Assembly (NCBI GenBank): GCA_025363295.1
Contig: JANYEC010000024.1
Span: 1 to 64,000 of the forward strand
Direction: 5' to 3'
DNA length: 64,000 nucleotides
Origin: Akkermansiaceae bacterium
GTDB taxonomy: Bacteria; Verrucomicrobiota; Verrucomicrobiia; Verrucomicrobiales; Akkermansiaceae
Shown: piece after piece, positions 42,612 through 52,400 of the stretch
Position numbering within the stretch: position 1 is the first letter of the stretch
How the letters are laid out: every line of letters starts with the position of its first letter
Translations under genes and position numbers: made by a program
Notes under the pieces: model-generated
Seen by the model: only the letters and a program-made list of their open reading frames with translations
What the model was told of the DNA's origin: nothing
Databases searched by the model: none

Positions 42612-42636
42612 GCGGAATGAATTCCGCGCTCCAATT
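42612..42636 (-). repeat. 25-bp REP-like palindromic element after leuA
   Basis: Identical to 37127-37151 over 25 bp and in the same orientation. It starts GCGGAATGAATTCCGC (7-bp stem) and continues GCTCCAATT. It lies one base beyond the leuA stop codon (42638-42640), the expected position for a REP acting at a transcript end. Confidence 0.85.
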
Positions 42637-42637
42637 G

Positions 42638-44323
42638 TCAAATGCGAAGCAGATTCCAAGCGGTAACTAGTGCTTTCAGTCCGGCCATTTCGATAGAAGG
42701 ATCGACGCCTGCGCCCCAAAGAATGCGGCCGTCGTCGGATTGGAGTTGGACATAGGAGGCGGCGTTCGCATCTGAGCCTCCGCGGACGGCGTGGGAGCGG
42801 TAGTCGGTGACCTTGAAGTCCTTCAGGCCGGCACCTTCCATCGCATGGACGAATGCATTGATCGGGCCATTGCCAAATCCTTCGATGGCTTTCACCTCGC
42901 CGTTGAGTGTGATGTTTGCCTGACAACGGACTTGGCCGCGCTCAGTGGTGTGGTGAACAAGCTCGTAATCGGTCACATCCAGCGGGCTGGCGACGTTGAC
43001 GAACTCGCGGAAAAACGCATCGCGAATTTCATCGGTGGAAAGCTCGCGGCCGTGTTCGTCTGCTAGATCGTAAATGCGCTTGCCGACTTGCGGGTGCATC
43101 GTCTTCGGTAAATCGAATCCGTGCTCGCGATCTAACACGTAAGCGACTCCTCCCTTTCCGGACTGGGAATTGATGCGAATGATCGCCTCGTAAGAACGGC
43201 CGATGTCCTGCGGATCGATGGTGAGATAGGGCACCCCCCACGGAATGTTAGGATCAACGGCGATTTCCTTTTCGCGGCGGTCGAGGCCTTTTTTGATCGC
43301 ATCTTGGTGCGAACCAGAAAAAGCCGTGAAAACGAGTTCTCCGGCATACGGCTGGCGTTCCGTGACTGTTAGGCGGGTGACACGTTCGTAAACATTGCGG
43401 ATCGATTGCAGGTCGGAGAAGTCCAAGCCTGTCGCCACGCCATGGCTGTTCAAGTTTAGTGCGACGGTGACGATGTCGAGATTTCCGGTGCGTTCACCAT
43501 TGCCGAAAAGGGTGCCTTCCACGCGATCCGCGCCGGCCATCAGGCCCAGTTCGGTGGCGGCCACGCCAGTGCCGCGATCGTTGTGGGTGTGCAGCGAGAC
43601 GAGAAGGGACTCGCGGTTTTTCAAATTCCGGCACATCCATTCGATCATGTCAGCATGGATGTTAGGAGTAGTCCACTGCACGGTATCCGGCAGGTTGATG
43701 ATCATTTTTCGATCTGGAGTCGGTTGCCAGACTTCGATGACACTGTTGCAACAATCCAAGGCAAAATCTAACTCAGTGTCGGAAAACGACTCGGGCGAGT
43801 ATTGCAAAACCACCTCGGTGCGCGGGAGGGTGGATACCAGATTTTTCACCAACTCAGCACCATCGATGGCAATCTGTTTAATGGATTCCCGCGACGCATC
43901 GCCGAACGTGACGCGGCGCTGGAGTGGCGAGGTGGAATTGTAAATGTGAACGATGGCGCGTTTTGCTCCGTCGATGGCTTCGAAGGTGCGGCGGATCAAC
44001 GGCTCACGGGTCTGCACGAGCACCTGGATGGTCACGTCTTCCGGGATGCGGCTCTCATCTATCAGACGGCGCAGGAAATTGAACTCCGTGTCCGCGGCGG
44101 ATGGGAAACCGACTTCGATCTGTTTGAAGCCGACTCTCACAAGCAGATCGAAAAATTCGAGTTTTTCCTCAATCGACATGGGTTGTGGCAAAGCTTGGTT
44201 GCCATCGCGGAGATCGACCGAGCACCATTGCGGAGCGTGGGTCAGCGTCTGATCCGGCCAAGTGCGATCAGGCAGGGACACCGGCGGAAACGGCCGATAT
44301 TTCGAGAGGGAAGTCGGATGCAT
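42638..44323 (-). CDS. leuA: 2-isopropylmalate synthase
   Basis: This 561-residue enzyme matches the long LeuA type. The catalytic DRE-TIM barrel shows SVDLRDGNQAL near residues 35-45, and the metal site HTHNDRG near 245 with GLMAGADRVEGTLFGNGERTGN. The C-terminal leucine-feedback domain is present from about residue 440 (GQVRCQANITLNGEVKAIEGFGNGPINAFVHAMEG). It condenses acetyl-CoA with 2-oxoisovalerate, the first step of leucine synthesis. It is the last gene of the leftward series that begins with DUF1800. No leucine-rich leader peptide is seen. Confidence 0.94.
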   Translation of the reverse strand: MHPTSLSKYRPFPPVSLPDRTWPDQTLTHAPQWCSVDLRDGNQALPQPMSIEEKLEFFDLLVRVGFKQIEVGFPSAADTEFNFLRRLIDESRIPEDVTIQVLVQTREPLIRRTFEAIDGAKRAIVHIYNSTSPLQRRVTFGDASRESIKQIAIDGAELVKNLVSTLPRTEVVLQYSPESFSDTELDFALDCCNSVIEVWQPTPDRKMIINLPDTVQWTTPNIHADMIEWMCRNLKNRESLLVSLHTHNDRGTGVAATELGLMAGADRVEGTLFGNGERTGNLDIVTVALNLNSHGVATGLDFSDLQSIRNVYERVTRLTVTERQPYAGELVFTAFSGSHQDAIKKGLDRREKEIAVDPNIPWGVPYLTIDPQDIGRSYEAIIRINSQSGKGGVAYVLDREHGFDLPKTMHPQVGKRIYDLADEHGRELSTDEIRDAFFREFVNVASPLDVTDYELVHHTTERGQVRCQANITLNGEVKAIEGFGNGPINAFVHAMEGAGLKDFKVTDYRSHAVRGGSDANAASYVQLQSDDGRILWGAGVDPSIEMAGLKALVTAWNLLRI

Positions 44324-44439
44324 TTTAAGAAAATTTTCGAGTGCGGTTCAAACCAACGGCCACGCCTCAAGATGGGTGGGCTGGGGCACGAAAGTGAAGC
44401 AAAGAAAAAGTGAACGAGTGGCCAACCCGAAAAGGAGGG

Positions 44440-44489
44440 TGGATGCACACAAATGAAGAAAGACAATTTTGGGTTTCCATCTGCATCCA
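44440..44489. promoter_or_regulatory. 8-bp inverted repeat upstream of leuA
   Basis: TGGATGCA (44440-44447) and TGCATCCA (44482-44489) are exact complements across 34 bp. The right arm touches the stop of the oxidoreductase gene. The dyad lies about 120 bp before leuA on its coding strand. It may be a leader hairpin, an operator or a degenerate dispersed repeat. Confidence 0.35.
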
Positions 44490-45746
44490 TCAGCGCTCAA
44501 AAAAATCTTGATCTGTCGGTGCTGAACGCACTGCCATCGCCTCACCCGCAATGCGGCCGGTGGTCCAAGCCGCTTGGAAATTAAAACCCCCGGTGACGCC
44601 GTCAATGTCGAGCACCTCGCCTGCGAAAAAGACGCCGGGCGTGAGTTTACTCTCCATGGTCTTAAGATTGACGTCTCTCAGGTGGACGCCGCCACAGGTG
44701 ACGAACTCGTCTTTATTAAGGCTTTTTCCACACACCGCGTAGCGGCCATTGGTGAGTTCCTCGATTAGACTGCGGGTTTCCTCTTTGGTGAGTGTGGACC
44801 ACGTCCGCTCGTCCTCAATGCCAGCGGCGGTGCATAGTTTCTGCCATAAGCGTTTGGTCACACCCTCCACGATGCTGTGACGCATCACTTTCCGTGCGCC
44901 GTGTTGTTGGCGTTCGGCAGCGAGCATTCCGCTGATGGTCTCTGCGGAAAAATTTCCCACCCAGCTCACGCGAAGTTCGAATTTATAATCGCAACCTGCT
45001 AGATCCCGCGCACCCCAGGCGGAAACTTTCAACGCCGCCGGACCACTCAGCCCCCAGTGGGTGACGAGCAGCGGACCGGTCGCCTGCCACGTTCCGGCGC
45101 GCACCGTTGCGTTAGGGACGGAGACGCCTTGCAGGTCCGCCAGCCGTGGGTCGTCGATTTTAAAAGTGAACAACGATGGCACGGGGGGGGCCATCGTGTG
45201 GCGTACGCACTCGACGGGTTTGCGTGCATTTCCGCTGCGGATTCCACCGGTGGCGATGAGGATGGAGCGGGCTTCGATTTTTTCGCCGCTCTCCGTTTCT
45301 ATCAAGAAACTTCCATCTGATAGAATTTCAATGCTTGCCACCCCACAGTGGGTTCGCCATTTCACGCCGAGGTTTCGGGCCACGCGAGTAAGGCAATCGA
45401 TCACCGTGCGCGAGTCATCGGTCACGGGAAACATGCGGCCGTCGTCCTCCGTTTTCAGCTCGACGCCGTTTTTGGAAAACCACTCCACCGTGTCGCCCGC
45501 CTGCCAGCGATGAAATGGCCCCATGAGACTTTTACTGCCGCGTGGGTAACTTTGCAGCAGATCCTTTGGCTCGAAACACGCGTGCGTGACATTGCACCTC
45601 CCGCCGCCTGAAATTCTAACTTTTGTCAGCACTTCCGGTCCTTTCTCCAAGATCAAAACGTCTGCCGCCCCGCACTCCGCTGCAGTGATTGCGCCGAAGA
45701 ATCCCGCCGCGCCTCCGCCGATCACCACCACCCGGGATTTGCTCAT
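44490..45746 (-). CDS. BaiN/HI0933-family FAD-dependent oxidoreductase
   Basis: The ATG at 45746 gives 418 residues and overlaps the lnt stop as ATGA. The FAD-binding motif VVIGGGAAGFFGAITAAE is at the N-terminus, followed by the family-specific KVRISGGGRCNVTH near 43-56. The C-terminal FFAGEVLDIDGVTGGFNFQAAWTTG near 385 is also typical. Members are flavoproteins related to YhiN/BaiN; BaiN reduces bile acid intermediates, but the usual substrate is unknown. Coupling to lnt suggests co-expression only. Confidence 0.9.
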   Translation of the reverse strand: MSKSRVVVIGGGAAGFFGAITAAECGAADVLILEKGPEVLTKVRISGGGRCNVTHACFEPKDLLQSYPRGSKSLMGPFHRWQAGDTVEWFSKNGVELKTEDDGRMFPVTDDSRTVIDCLTRVARNLGVKWRTHCGVASIEILSDGSFLIETESGEKIEARSILIATGGIRSGNARKPVECVRHTMAPPVPSLFTFKIDDPRLADLQGVSVPNATVRAGTWQATGPLLVTHWGLSGPAALKVSAWGARDLAGCDYKFELRVSWVGNFSAETISGMLAAERQQHGARKVMRHSIVEGVTKRLWQKLCTAAGIEDERTWSTLTKEETRSLIEELTNGRYAVCGKSLNKDEFVTCGGVHLRDVNLKTMESKLTPGVFFAGEVLDIDGVTGGFNFQAAWTTGRIAGEAMAVRSAPTDQDFFER

Positions 45747-47356
45747 ACGATCTTTCGGTTGGAAAATGCCACGAGCAGGGCCACAAATGTTAGAAACATC
45801 ATTCCCCAATCGCCGATGATAGCGTAAAGCGAAAACGTCGGGTGAAGTGGGATGTTCAATTCGGTGAGCAGCGAGCCTCGGGTGAAATGGCTACCCGATG
45901 AATCTGCTAGAATTTGAGATTTCCCGGTGTCCGGATGCGTGGCCGCGCCGGTGGAGCTGATCGCCGCACTCACACCACTATTCCCACAACGCAGCATCGG
46001 GCGTCGGAACTCGATGGCCCGAAAGCGCGCGTATTGGAAATGCTGCTCGGCGGCTGCGGACTGCTTGAACCAGCCATCGTTGGTGACGTTGATGATTACT
46101 TGAGGTTCTGAACGAATAAATCTCCGGGTCAGGCGAGGAACAGAATCTTCAAAACAAATCGTGGGGATCGCACCGACGACATGTTCTCCCACGGCGATTG
46201 GCAACGGCTCGAACTTATCGCCCGGCGTGAACGACCCACCAAACTCCGAGCCGGATTGTTCCTCGTAAATTTTTTTGAGAAACGGCAGCGAATCCACGAA
46301 GGGGATGGTCTCGCCGAATATCACCAGGTGCTCCTTCTGATAGGTTTGCAAGACATCGGAGGGAGACATCACTGCTAAAGAGTTCCACGCCCGGCCTTTG
46401 GGTTTCGGCACCAGACTGTCGCCGTCCTTTTCTGCCTCCATTTCGTTCACGCCATAGATGAGTTGGAATGGCCCTGCGCGACGCACTTGGGCAATGGTGT
46501 CCTGATTGATCTGCCAAGTGCCCCAATCACCGTCATTGGAGCGGAGAATTCTACCTGTTAGCGCGCATTCCGGCCACATCACCCAATCGGGAAAAGTAGT
46601 GGCGGACTTCAATCCCTTCAAAGTCTCATCTTCATACGCCTGGTGCATTTGGAGGTCCGTCCATAACATCTGCGCGGCTTCCATCGGAATATTCAGTTGA
46701 ACTAACAGCGTTTTCAGTCGGACCGACGTTGCTGCATTTTCCAGCTTAATCCGCACGAATCCGTAAGCGGCTAACAAGCCCATGATTGCCACGGCAATTG
46801 CGAGATCCACCCATCTTCTGCGTTTCAAAACTTGTAAAGCCACCGTTTGAAAAAACACCAGCGCCATCGATAAGCCCACCACGCCAAACAGATCCGCTGC
46901 CTGTGCCATCAGCGGCGTATCGTGGAATGCCACACCTAACACGTTCCAACTGATTCCGGTGATCACCCAACCGCGCAACAGTTCCGTCCCCGCCCACACC
47001 GCACCTGTGCAAAATGCCACCGTTAGAACTTTTCCTTGGCACCCATATTTCGCCACGAAAATTCCGAAAATTCCCCAGTAAACCGCTAGATACGCTGGCA
47101 GCAGGATCGCCCCGAGCCATGAGACCGAGGCCACCCAGTTGAACTGAATTAAACAAGCCACCAGCCCAGCGAGATAACCGACTCCAAAACCTTTCAAACC
47201 CACGCGTTTGCCCTCAATCGACCACAGCGCCCAGAGCAACGGTAAAATGCCCACCCATGCAAGAATGGTTACGTCAAACGGCGGGCACGATCCGGCCACC
47301 AGCAATCCGCTGGCCACCGCCGCCGCAATCCGCATCCATCCTGAATGACTTCCCAT
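45743..47356 (-). CDS. lnt: Apolipoprotein N-acyltransferase
   Basis: I choose the ATG at 47356 (537 residues); a GTG lies at 47392. The N-terminal half has about six or seven membrane helices (AGSCPPFDVTILAWVGILPLL). The C-terminal nitrilase-like domain carries the catalytic triad: Glu in MWPECALTG, Lys in YQKEHLVIFGE and Cys in TICFEDSV. Lnt adds the third acyl chain to lipoproteins, consistent with the lipoproteins and lspA here. Its stop overlaps the oxidoreductase start. It follows the pilin-like gene at a 76-bp gap. Confidence 0.93.
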   Translation of the reverse strand: MGSHSGWMRIAAAVASGLLVAGSCPPFDVTILAWVGILPLLWALWSIEGKRVGLKGFGVGYLAGLVACLIQFNWVASVSWLGAILLPAYLAVYWGIFGIFVAKYGCQGKVLTVAFCTGAVWAGTELLRGWVITGISWNVLGVAFHDTPLMAQAADLFGVVGLSMALVFFQTVALQVLKRRRWVDLAIAVAIMGLLAAYGFVRIKLENAATSVRLKTLLVQLNIPMEAAQMLWTDLQMHQAYEDETLKGLKSATTFPDWVMWPECALTGRILRSNDGDWGTWQINQDTIAQVRRAGPFQLIYGVNEMEAEKDGDSLVPKPKGRAWNSLAVMSPSDVLQTYQKEHLVIFGETIPFVDSLPFLKKIYEEQSGSEFGGSFTPGDKFEPLPIAVGEHVVGAIPTICFEDSVPRLTRRFIRSEPQVIINVTNDGWFKQSAAAEQHFQYARFRAIEFRRPMLRCGNSGVSAAISSTGAATHPDTGKSQILADSSGSHFTRGSLLTELNIPLHPTFSLYAIIGDWGMMFLTFVALLVAFSNRKIV

Positions 47357-47432
47357 GCGCCGAGCATCGCCGCCGAGCGGTGATTGGTCCACGCGAATTT
47401 CGCGAGAGCATCACTGCAAGTCTGCCGTGATG

Positions 47433-47981
47433 TTAGCCAGCAGTCTTTTCAATCAAGTCATCGCTCGTCCATAGCTGGCGATCCGGCCCCGCCGAACGGA
47501 TTTCCCAACGTTTACCACCGAGGGCATGGAAGAAAAGCGGGGTGCCCCATCGGTCGATCAGGCGGCCCTGTTGATCCAATGCGGGACTACGCTCGGAAAT
47601 CCACGGCTCGGAGCCGGGGCGCTTCCCACGGAGGGCAGCGCTCCATTCTTCGTTTGCGGAAAGGGGTCGCTCAGTCGCCTGTTTGGCGATGATGAGAAAA
47701 TTGGTAATACTATGAGCGATGAGGCTGAGATCGTTCTGAGGGGGGAGCGCCGGATTCGCGTAATCCGCGAGCATCGAATCTCCGGGAGCACGGCGGGCGG
47801 CAGAGGGGAGCGCAGGAGCCGGGCTGCTAGTTTCTGTCACGACAATCCCCGGCGGAATGACTTCCAGTTGGACAGGGGACGGCAACGGGAGTGGCGGGGC
47901 GAGAAGCTTCCACGCCACTAACAAAATCAAGGCGACGACAAGACCAATCCGCCCAACCCGCATCCATTTGGGGCGAATCAT
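47433..47981 (-). CDS. Single-pass protein with a pilin/GspG-like C-terminal motif
   Basis: The ATG at 47981 (182 residues) overlaps the DUF1501 stop as ATGA, which fixes the start. It has one membrane helix (IGLVVALILLVAWKLL, about 11-26), a Pro/Ala-rich linker, and a C-terminal block DRWGTPLFFHALGGKRWEIRSAGPDRQLWTSDDL. That block closely recalls the calcium-loop end of type II secretion pseudopilins (W-G-P and SAGPD). The N-terminal prepilin site is absent, so it is not a normal pseudopilin. It may be an assembly or secretion accessory for the upstream pair (inference). Confidence 0.75.
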   Translation of the reverse strand: MIRPKWMRVGRIGLVVALILLVAWKLLAPPLPLPSPVQLEVIPPGIVVTETSSPAPALPSAARRAPGDSMLADYANPALPPQNDLSLIAHSITNFLIIAKQATERPLSANEEWSAALRGKRPGSEPWISERSPALDQQGRLIDRWGTPLFFHALGGKRWEIRSAGPDRQLWTSDDLIEKTAG

Positions 47982-49435
47982 GATTTGATAAATCCGAGCG
48001 GTGCCGTGCCTGATAGAGGATTCCAAAAATTCGCAATGTTAGGAAGCACACTGGCCATCTGAGTGGCAGGCACGCCGAACCAACGAAGCATTTCAGCGAA
48101 GTAAACATCCGCAGAAGTGGAGGGAAGGAGGCGACCTCCGTAACCTACATCATCCGGCCCATCCAATGTAAGATCCGGGAAGGTTCCAAAAATTCTTCCG
48201 CCATCTACGGGGCCACCCATAACAAACGCATTCGCACCCCATGCATGGTCGGTGCCCCGTCCATTCGAGCGAAGAGTCCGACCAAAATCCGAGGCGGTGA
48301 AAGTAACAACATCATTGCTGAGACCTAACAATTCCAAGCCTTGTTGAAAGGCGCTGAGCGCTGCGTCCACGACCGCTAATTGCTCCGCTTGAGGCCCTAG
48401 CAGATCTCCATGCATATCCCAGCCACCCCAGTTGACGAAAAACGTCTGGCGGCGCAAACCAAGGGCAGAGCGAATCTTGATGGCCTTAAGCACCGCTTGG
48501 AGCGTGGTGGCAAGATAGTTGGCCGGAGGGAAGAGCGCTGTAGCAGCCCCGAGGTCAGCGGCAGAGGAATCGAACTGCTCTTGAAAGTGGAGCTGTGCCG
48601 CATCGCTCTCTTTGGTTAGGTTAGCAAAACTCTGCGAAAGAAGGTTAGTATAACTTTGTTCCAAAGTGCTGCGGAACGCCTGGTTCTTCAACTGATGCGG
48701 GATGCTATAATTTTCAAAACTGAGGGAGCCACCCGGAGTGATCGCGAATTGAGTGGTGGTGTCTCCTACTTGGAACACATTGTTTCCACTGAGAGAAATG
48801 CTCATGGAGGTGGCACCGGTGTTATAGCTAGAGTTAATGATATCCGCAACGCGTCCGGCCCAACCCGTGAGTTCGAGCATGCCTTGCGGAACCGCCGTTT
48901 GCCACTGCTCCATCTGATCGCTGTGTGAGAAAAGCGCACGAGGAACCGGAAGTGCCGCATTTTCGCCGTTTTCCCACGCTTGATATTGAAGCTTTGAAAT
49001 GGGTTGGACAAGGGTACCTACATTCGTGATGGCAGCGATGCGTTTTTTCCCGAGAAAGGGTCCGGTGCCGGTCGCCATCTGGTGCATGCCGACCATCGAT
49101 GGGTGGAAGCCAAAATCGGAAGCACTGCCGGTGAGCCGCAGCAGCGCATTGCGGTCCAGCGCAAGTCCTCCATCAGTGCCGAACGCACCGCGAGTGGTGG
49201 AATAGGAATTGTAGCGGGATTGTTCCCATGGCACTAACATCTGATAGGAGTCCATGCCACCGCTGAGAAAGAGGCAGACCATGGCCTTGGAATCAGTGCC
49301 CGGTGCAATCCCATCCGCAGCGGCGCTGTTCGCCAGTTTGAGATTGAGTAGGGTGTTGAGAATCGCTGATGAACTGATCGCGGCGCAGTTAAACTGACGG
49401 AGAAATTTACGTCGGGAAATCGGACTTGAGGACAT
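47978..49435 (-). CDS. DUF1501 family Tat-exported protein
   Basis: This 485-residue protein has a twin-arginine signal (SRRKFLRQF, residues 7-15). The DUF1501 signature is present: VCLFLSGGMDSYQMLVPWE near 52-70, VPRALFSHSDQMEQWQT near 165, and the C-terminal TFTASDFGRTLRSNGRGTDHAWG near 390 with a catalytic-like Asp/His cluster of the alkaline phosphatase/sulfatase fold. It lies 14 bp after the DUF1800 gene. The pair is almost always found together in Verrucomicrobiota and Planctomycetota; its function is unknown. Confidence 0.9.
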   Translation of the reverse strand: MSSSPISRRKFLRQFNCAAISSSAILNTLLNLKLANSAAADGIAPGTDSKAMVCLFLSGGMDSYQMLVPWEQSRYNSYSTTRGAFGTDGGLALDRNALLRLTGSASDFGFHPSMVGMHQMATGTGPFLGKKRIAAITNVGTLVQPISKLQYQAWENGENAALPVPRALFSHSDQMEQWQTAVPQGMLELTGWAGRVADIINSSYNTGATSMSISLSGNNVFQVGDTTTQFAITPGGSLSFENYSIPHQLKNQAFRSTLEQSYTNLLSQSFANLTKESDAAQLHFQEQFDSSAADLGAATALFPPANYLATTLQAVLKAIKIRSALGLRRQTFFVNWGGWDMHGDLLGPQAEQLAVVDAALSAFQQGLELLGLSNDVVTFTASDFGRTLRSNGRGTDHAWGANAFVMGGPVDGGRIFGTFPDLTLDGPDDVGYGGRLLPSTSADVYFAEMLRWFGVPATQMASVLPNIANFWNPLSGTAPLGFIKS

Positions 49436-49449
49436 GGCTTATTACGGAT

Positions 49450-52400
49450 TTAACGTTGGATAGCACCTTCGGGACAAGCTGAGGCGATGAAGACGGCGAG
49501 TTGAACCCGTAAAAGGGGATCCCCGGCGGAGGTTTGCGAGAGCGTGTTCAGAATCGTCGCCCGGGTGGGGGCGCTCATCATACCCCCGCAAAAAAGCAGA
49601 TTGGCGCGATCCACGAGCACGGGCAAATTATTAGCAACTTCTAGCAGATCACGGTAATCGGGCTGGAAAGCATAGGTATCGTAGAGTCGGAGTCCATCCA
49701 CCGTGTTTCGCCAAAGACGGTTCACCAGAGAAACGCTGGTGTAGCTGTTGGTAATCTGAAATGCGGAGGCGGAGAGCTGGTTTTCAGCAAGGATGCCAGG
49801 AGAACGATAATCCGGCCGATAGAAATTGAAAACACTCGGAGAGTAGCCGGGCGATTGGAGCGAGCTGTCATAAAAATCGCCATAGTCCCACCAGTTCAAG
49901 CCAGGAAAGCGAGCAAGACGTCCCACGCGGGCCAAATTCATGGCCCTTTGGACGGGATCCTTGAGGCGACCGAAGCTGGCCGAGCCGTGCGACCAGCGGA
50001 CATCCCGCGCCTCCACATCGAGCAGAATGGCACGCGCAACCGCACCAAGATCCCCGCGCTTGCCGCTTCCATTGTTAGCGAAAACAGCGGCAACCCTTCC
50101 GACATAAGCCGGGCTGGGATTACTGGTCACGAGAAACTGAATGAGCTGGCGACAAACAAATGGACCTGTGTTAGAAAAATTAAAGAGGTAATCCAAGGCG
50201 TCATCTACATCCCGAAGGCCATTCTTGACGCTGGCTGACCGCGCAGGGATGGAGAGGCCGCCTAACATTTGTTTTGCGCCGAAGTCATGTTTTTCTGCCC
50301 ACATGCTCATGGGTACGGCGTATTGTTGATCGGTGTTTCCGCCATTGTTCCAGCTTTGGCCACCGAACCAGAAACCGGTGAAGACGCGGGCCATGTCCGT
50401 AATATCACCGTTATCATAGGTGGGAATAAATTTTCCACTAGAGTCTAGCTTGCGGGTGCCATCTGGATTAAGTTGCCAGAGCCCGATGGTGAAAAGTTGC
50501 ATGATTTCCCGGGCGTAGTTTTCATCTGGAAACTGGTTGATTTCAGGCCGGGCTTTCTGATTGCCGATGTGGCTTAAGTAACGCCCCATCACCGGATGGC
50601 GGGTGACCTCACCAATAATATCACGATAATTTCCAAACGCATTGCGGACAAAAATATCATAATAACTGGCCATCGCGAGTGGCCGATCTGCTAGATTTGC
50701 ATCGCGGCGGGAGGCGACGAGAATTTGGCTGAGCGCAAAGGCAATGCGCTGCCGCAACTGGTCCGGTCCGGCCACCGCACCACGAGCGAAGGCGGTGGCC
50801 GCGTTGTTACCGCTGATGTCTAGATTTCCATAGCTATAGGATAGATCGACACGCGGACCGCGAAGGTCCTGATACATCGCCTTGATCACGGGCTGCTGAA
50901 GCGTGGCAGGTTGGTTCGTAATTTGATCATCGATCCACGCCGCGTAACCGAGGGTCCGCACGCGATCCAACTCGGCTATTGTTGGGCCGAACGTGGCTTG
51001 TTGGAGAAAACGGGCCGCTTGTTCAGGGGTAGGCAAACCACCCGGGCCACCCGGCAGGCCGTTTTTAAAATTATTGGCAAACGAAGCATAATCTCCGGAG
51101 ACGCTTCCCCTAACATTTCCCTCAACATCCAGCGTGAGCGCACTGCTGCGGACGCTGTCCCGCTGATAGGGATTGCTCCCGACAAGAACTTCATCCCAGT
51201 CCGACACCCCATCGCCATCCGAATCTCGGTCTTTCGTTTCCACAGAGAAAAAGGCCGAAGTCGCGGTGGTGAATTGGCCTGCGACACGGGCAGTGTAGTT
51301 CGCACCGCTGGTGGAAAAAGGCAGCGACAGCCATTGCCATGAATTTAAGTTACTGGAACGATAAACCCGCTGGCGTTTCCAGGGGCTCTTCGTCCATGCG
51401 AGCACGGCGTCGTTCGTATCGCGCTGGACGGTGATTCCAATGCGTGAATTCGAGTCGAAGGGATCAGTGCCCCATGCAGCCTCGGTCGCGTTCGTCGCAC
51501 CGTCACCATCACTATCAGCGCCGCGAGTGATTCCTTGAGTTTTGAAGCGGGCTTCCCACGCGTCTGGGAAACCGTTCTGATTGAAGTCCGTGCCACTGCT
51601 GGCGGCACCATTGGCGAAAGTTGGAAGAATACTGGGTAACAGCGGATTTGACCCCTCATCCCGCTCGACTCGGTCGTCCACGCCATCGCCGTCCGTGTCC
51701 GTTAGCCTGGGGTTCGTGCCAGCCAAGTATTCATCGCGGTTGCTCAATCCGTCTCCATCGGCATCTTGGGTGGCGTCCGTGGCAAGGTTTTTATTGAGTT
51801 GATAGAGATCCTCCCAAGCATTTGGAATCCCATCATTATCACTGTCCGCATAAGCCGAAAAAGCCGCCATCGTTTCGACGGGGACGGAGGTGACGAAAAG
51901 TTGAGAACCCTTGTGAACGGAGGTGCTTGGGAAGCCGACAGTTCCTCCAGAGTCACGCCAAGTGGCAGTGCCATTTTCAACATTCGCTGCGGCCGTAGAT
52001 TGGCTAACAATACGGGTGACGACGGTGCTGTTACGAGTCAGGTTGTAAATTTCAAATGTAACCGCCCAAATATTGCCCGCGCCTCGGACTGCGGACATTT
52101 TGAAACGAATTCTATCAGAGGTGTCGAACGCCCCGTAGCCACTGAACCCCAATGCCGCTTTCAAATCGGTCAGCGGCGTCGCGGGGTCTTGAAGTGAGAT
52201 GTTTTCGTTAGGCGAGTTTGCCGCGCTGAACGCCTCACTTGCTTGGGACTCGAACCGATAGGAGAGGGTCCCATTGATTGAAGACAGGCGCATGCTGAGG
52301 CTCCTGTCTCCACCCACTTGGGCGTTTCCGACGTAGAACGAAAGCAAATCTTCATCATACCCATCATTGCCACCGGTAGCTCCACTGCCATGATCCCAAA

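Noticed and set aside
42322..42666. 114-residue plus-strand frame between TIGR02597 and leuA
   Set aside because: It runs through the REP element into the antisense of the leuA end and has no recognisable motif.
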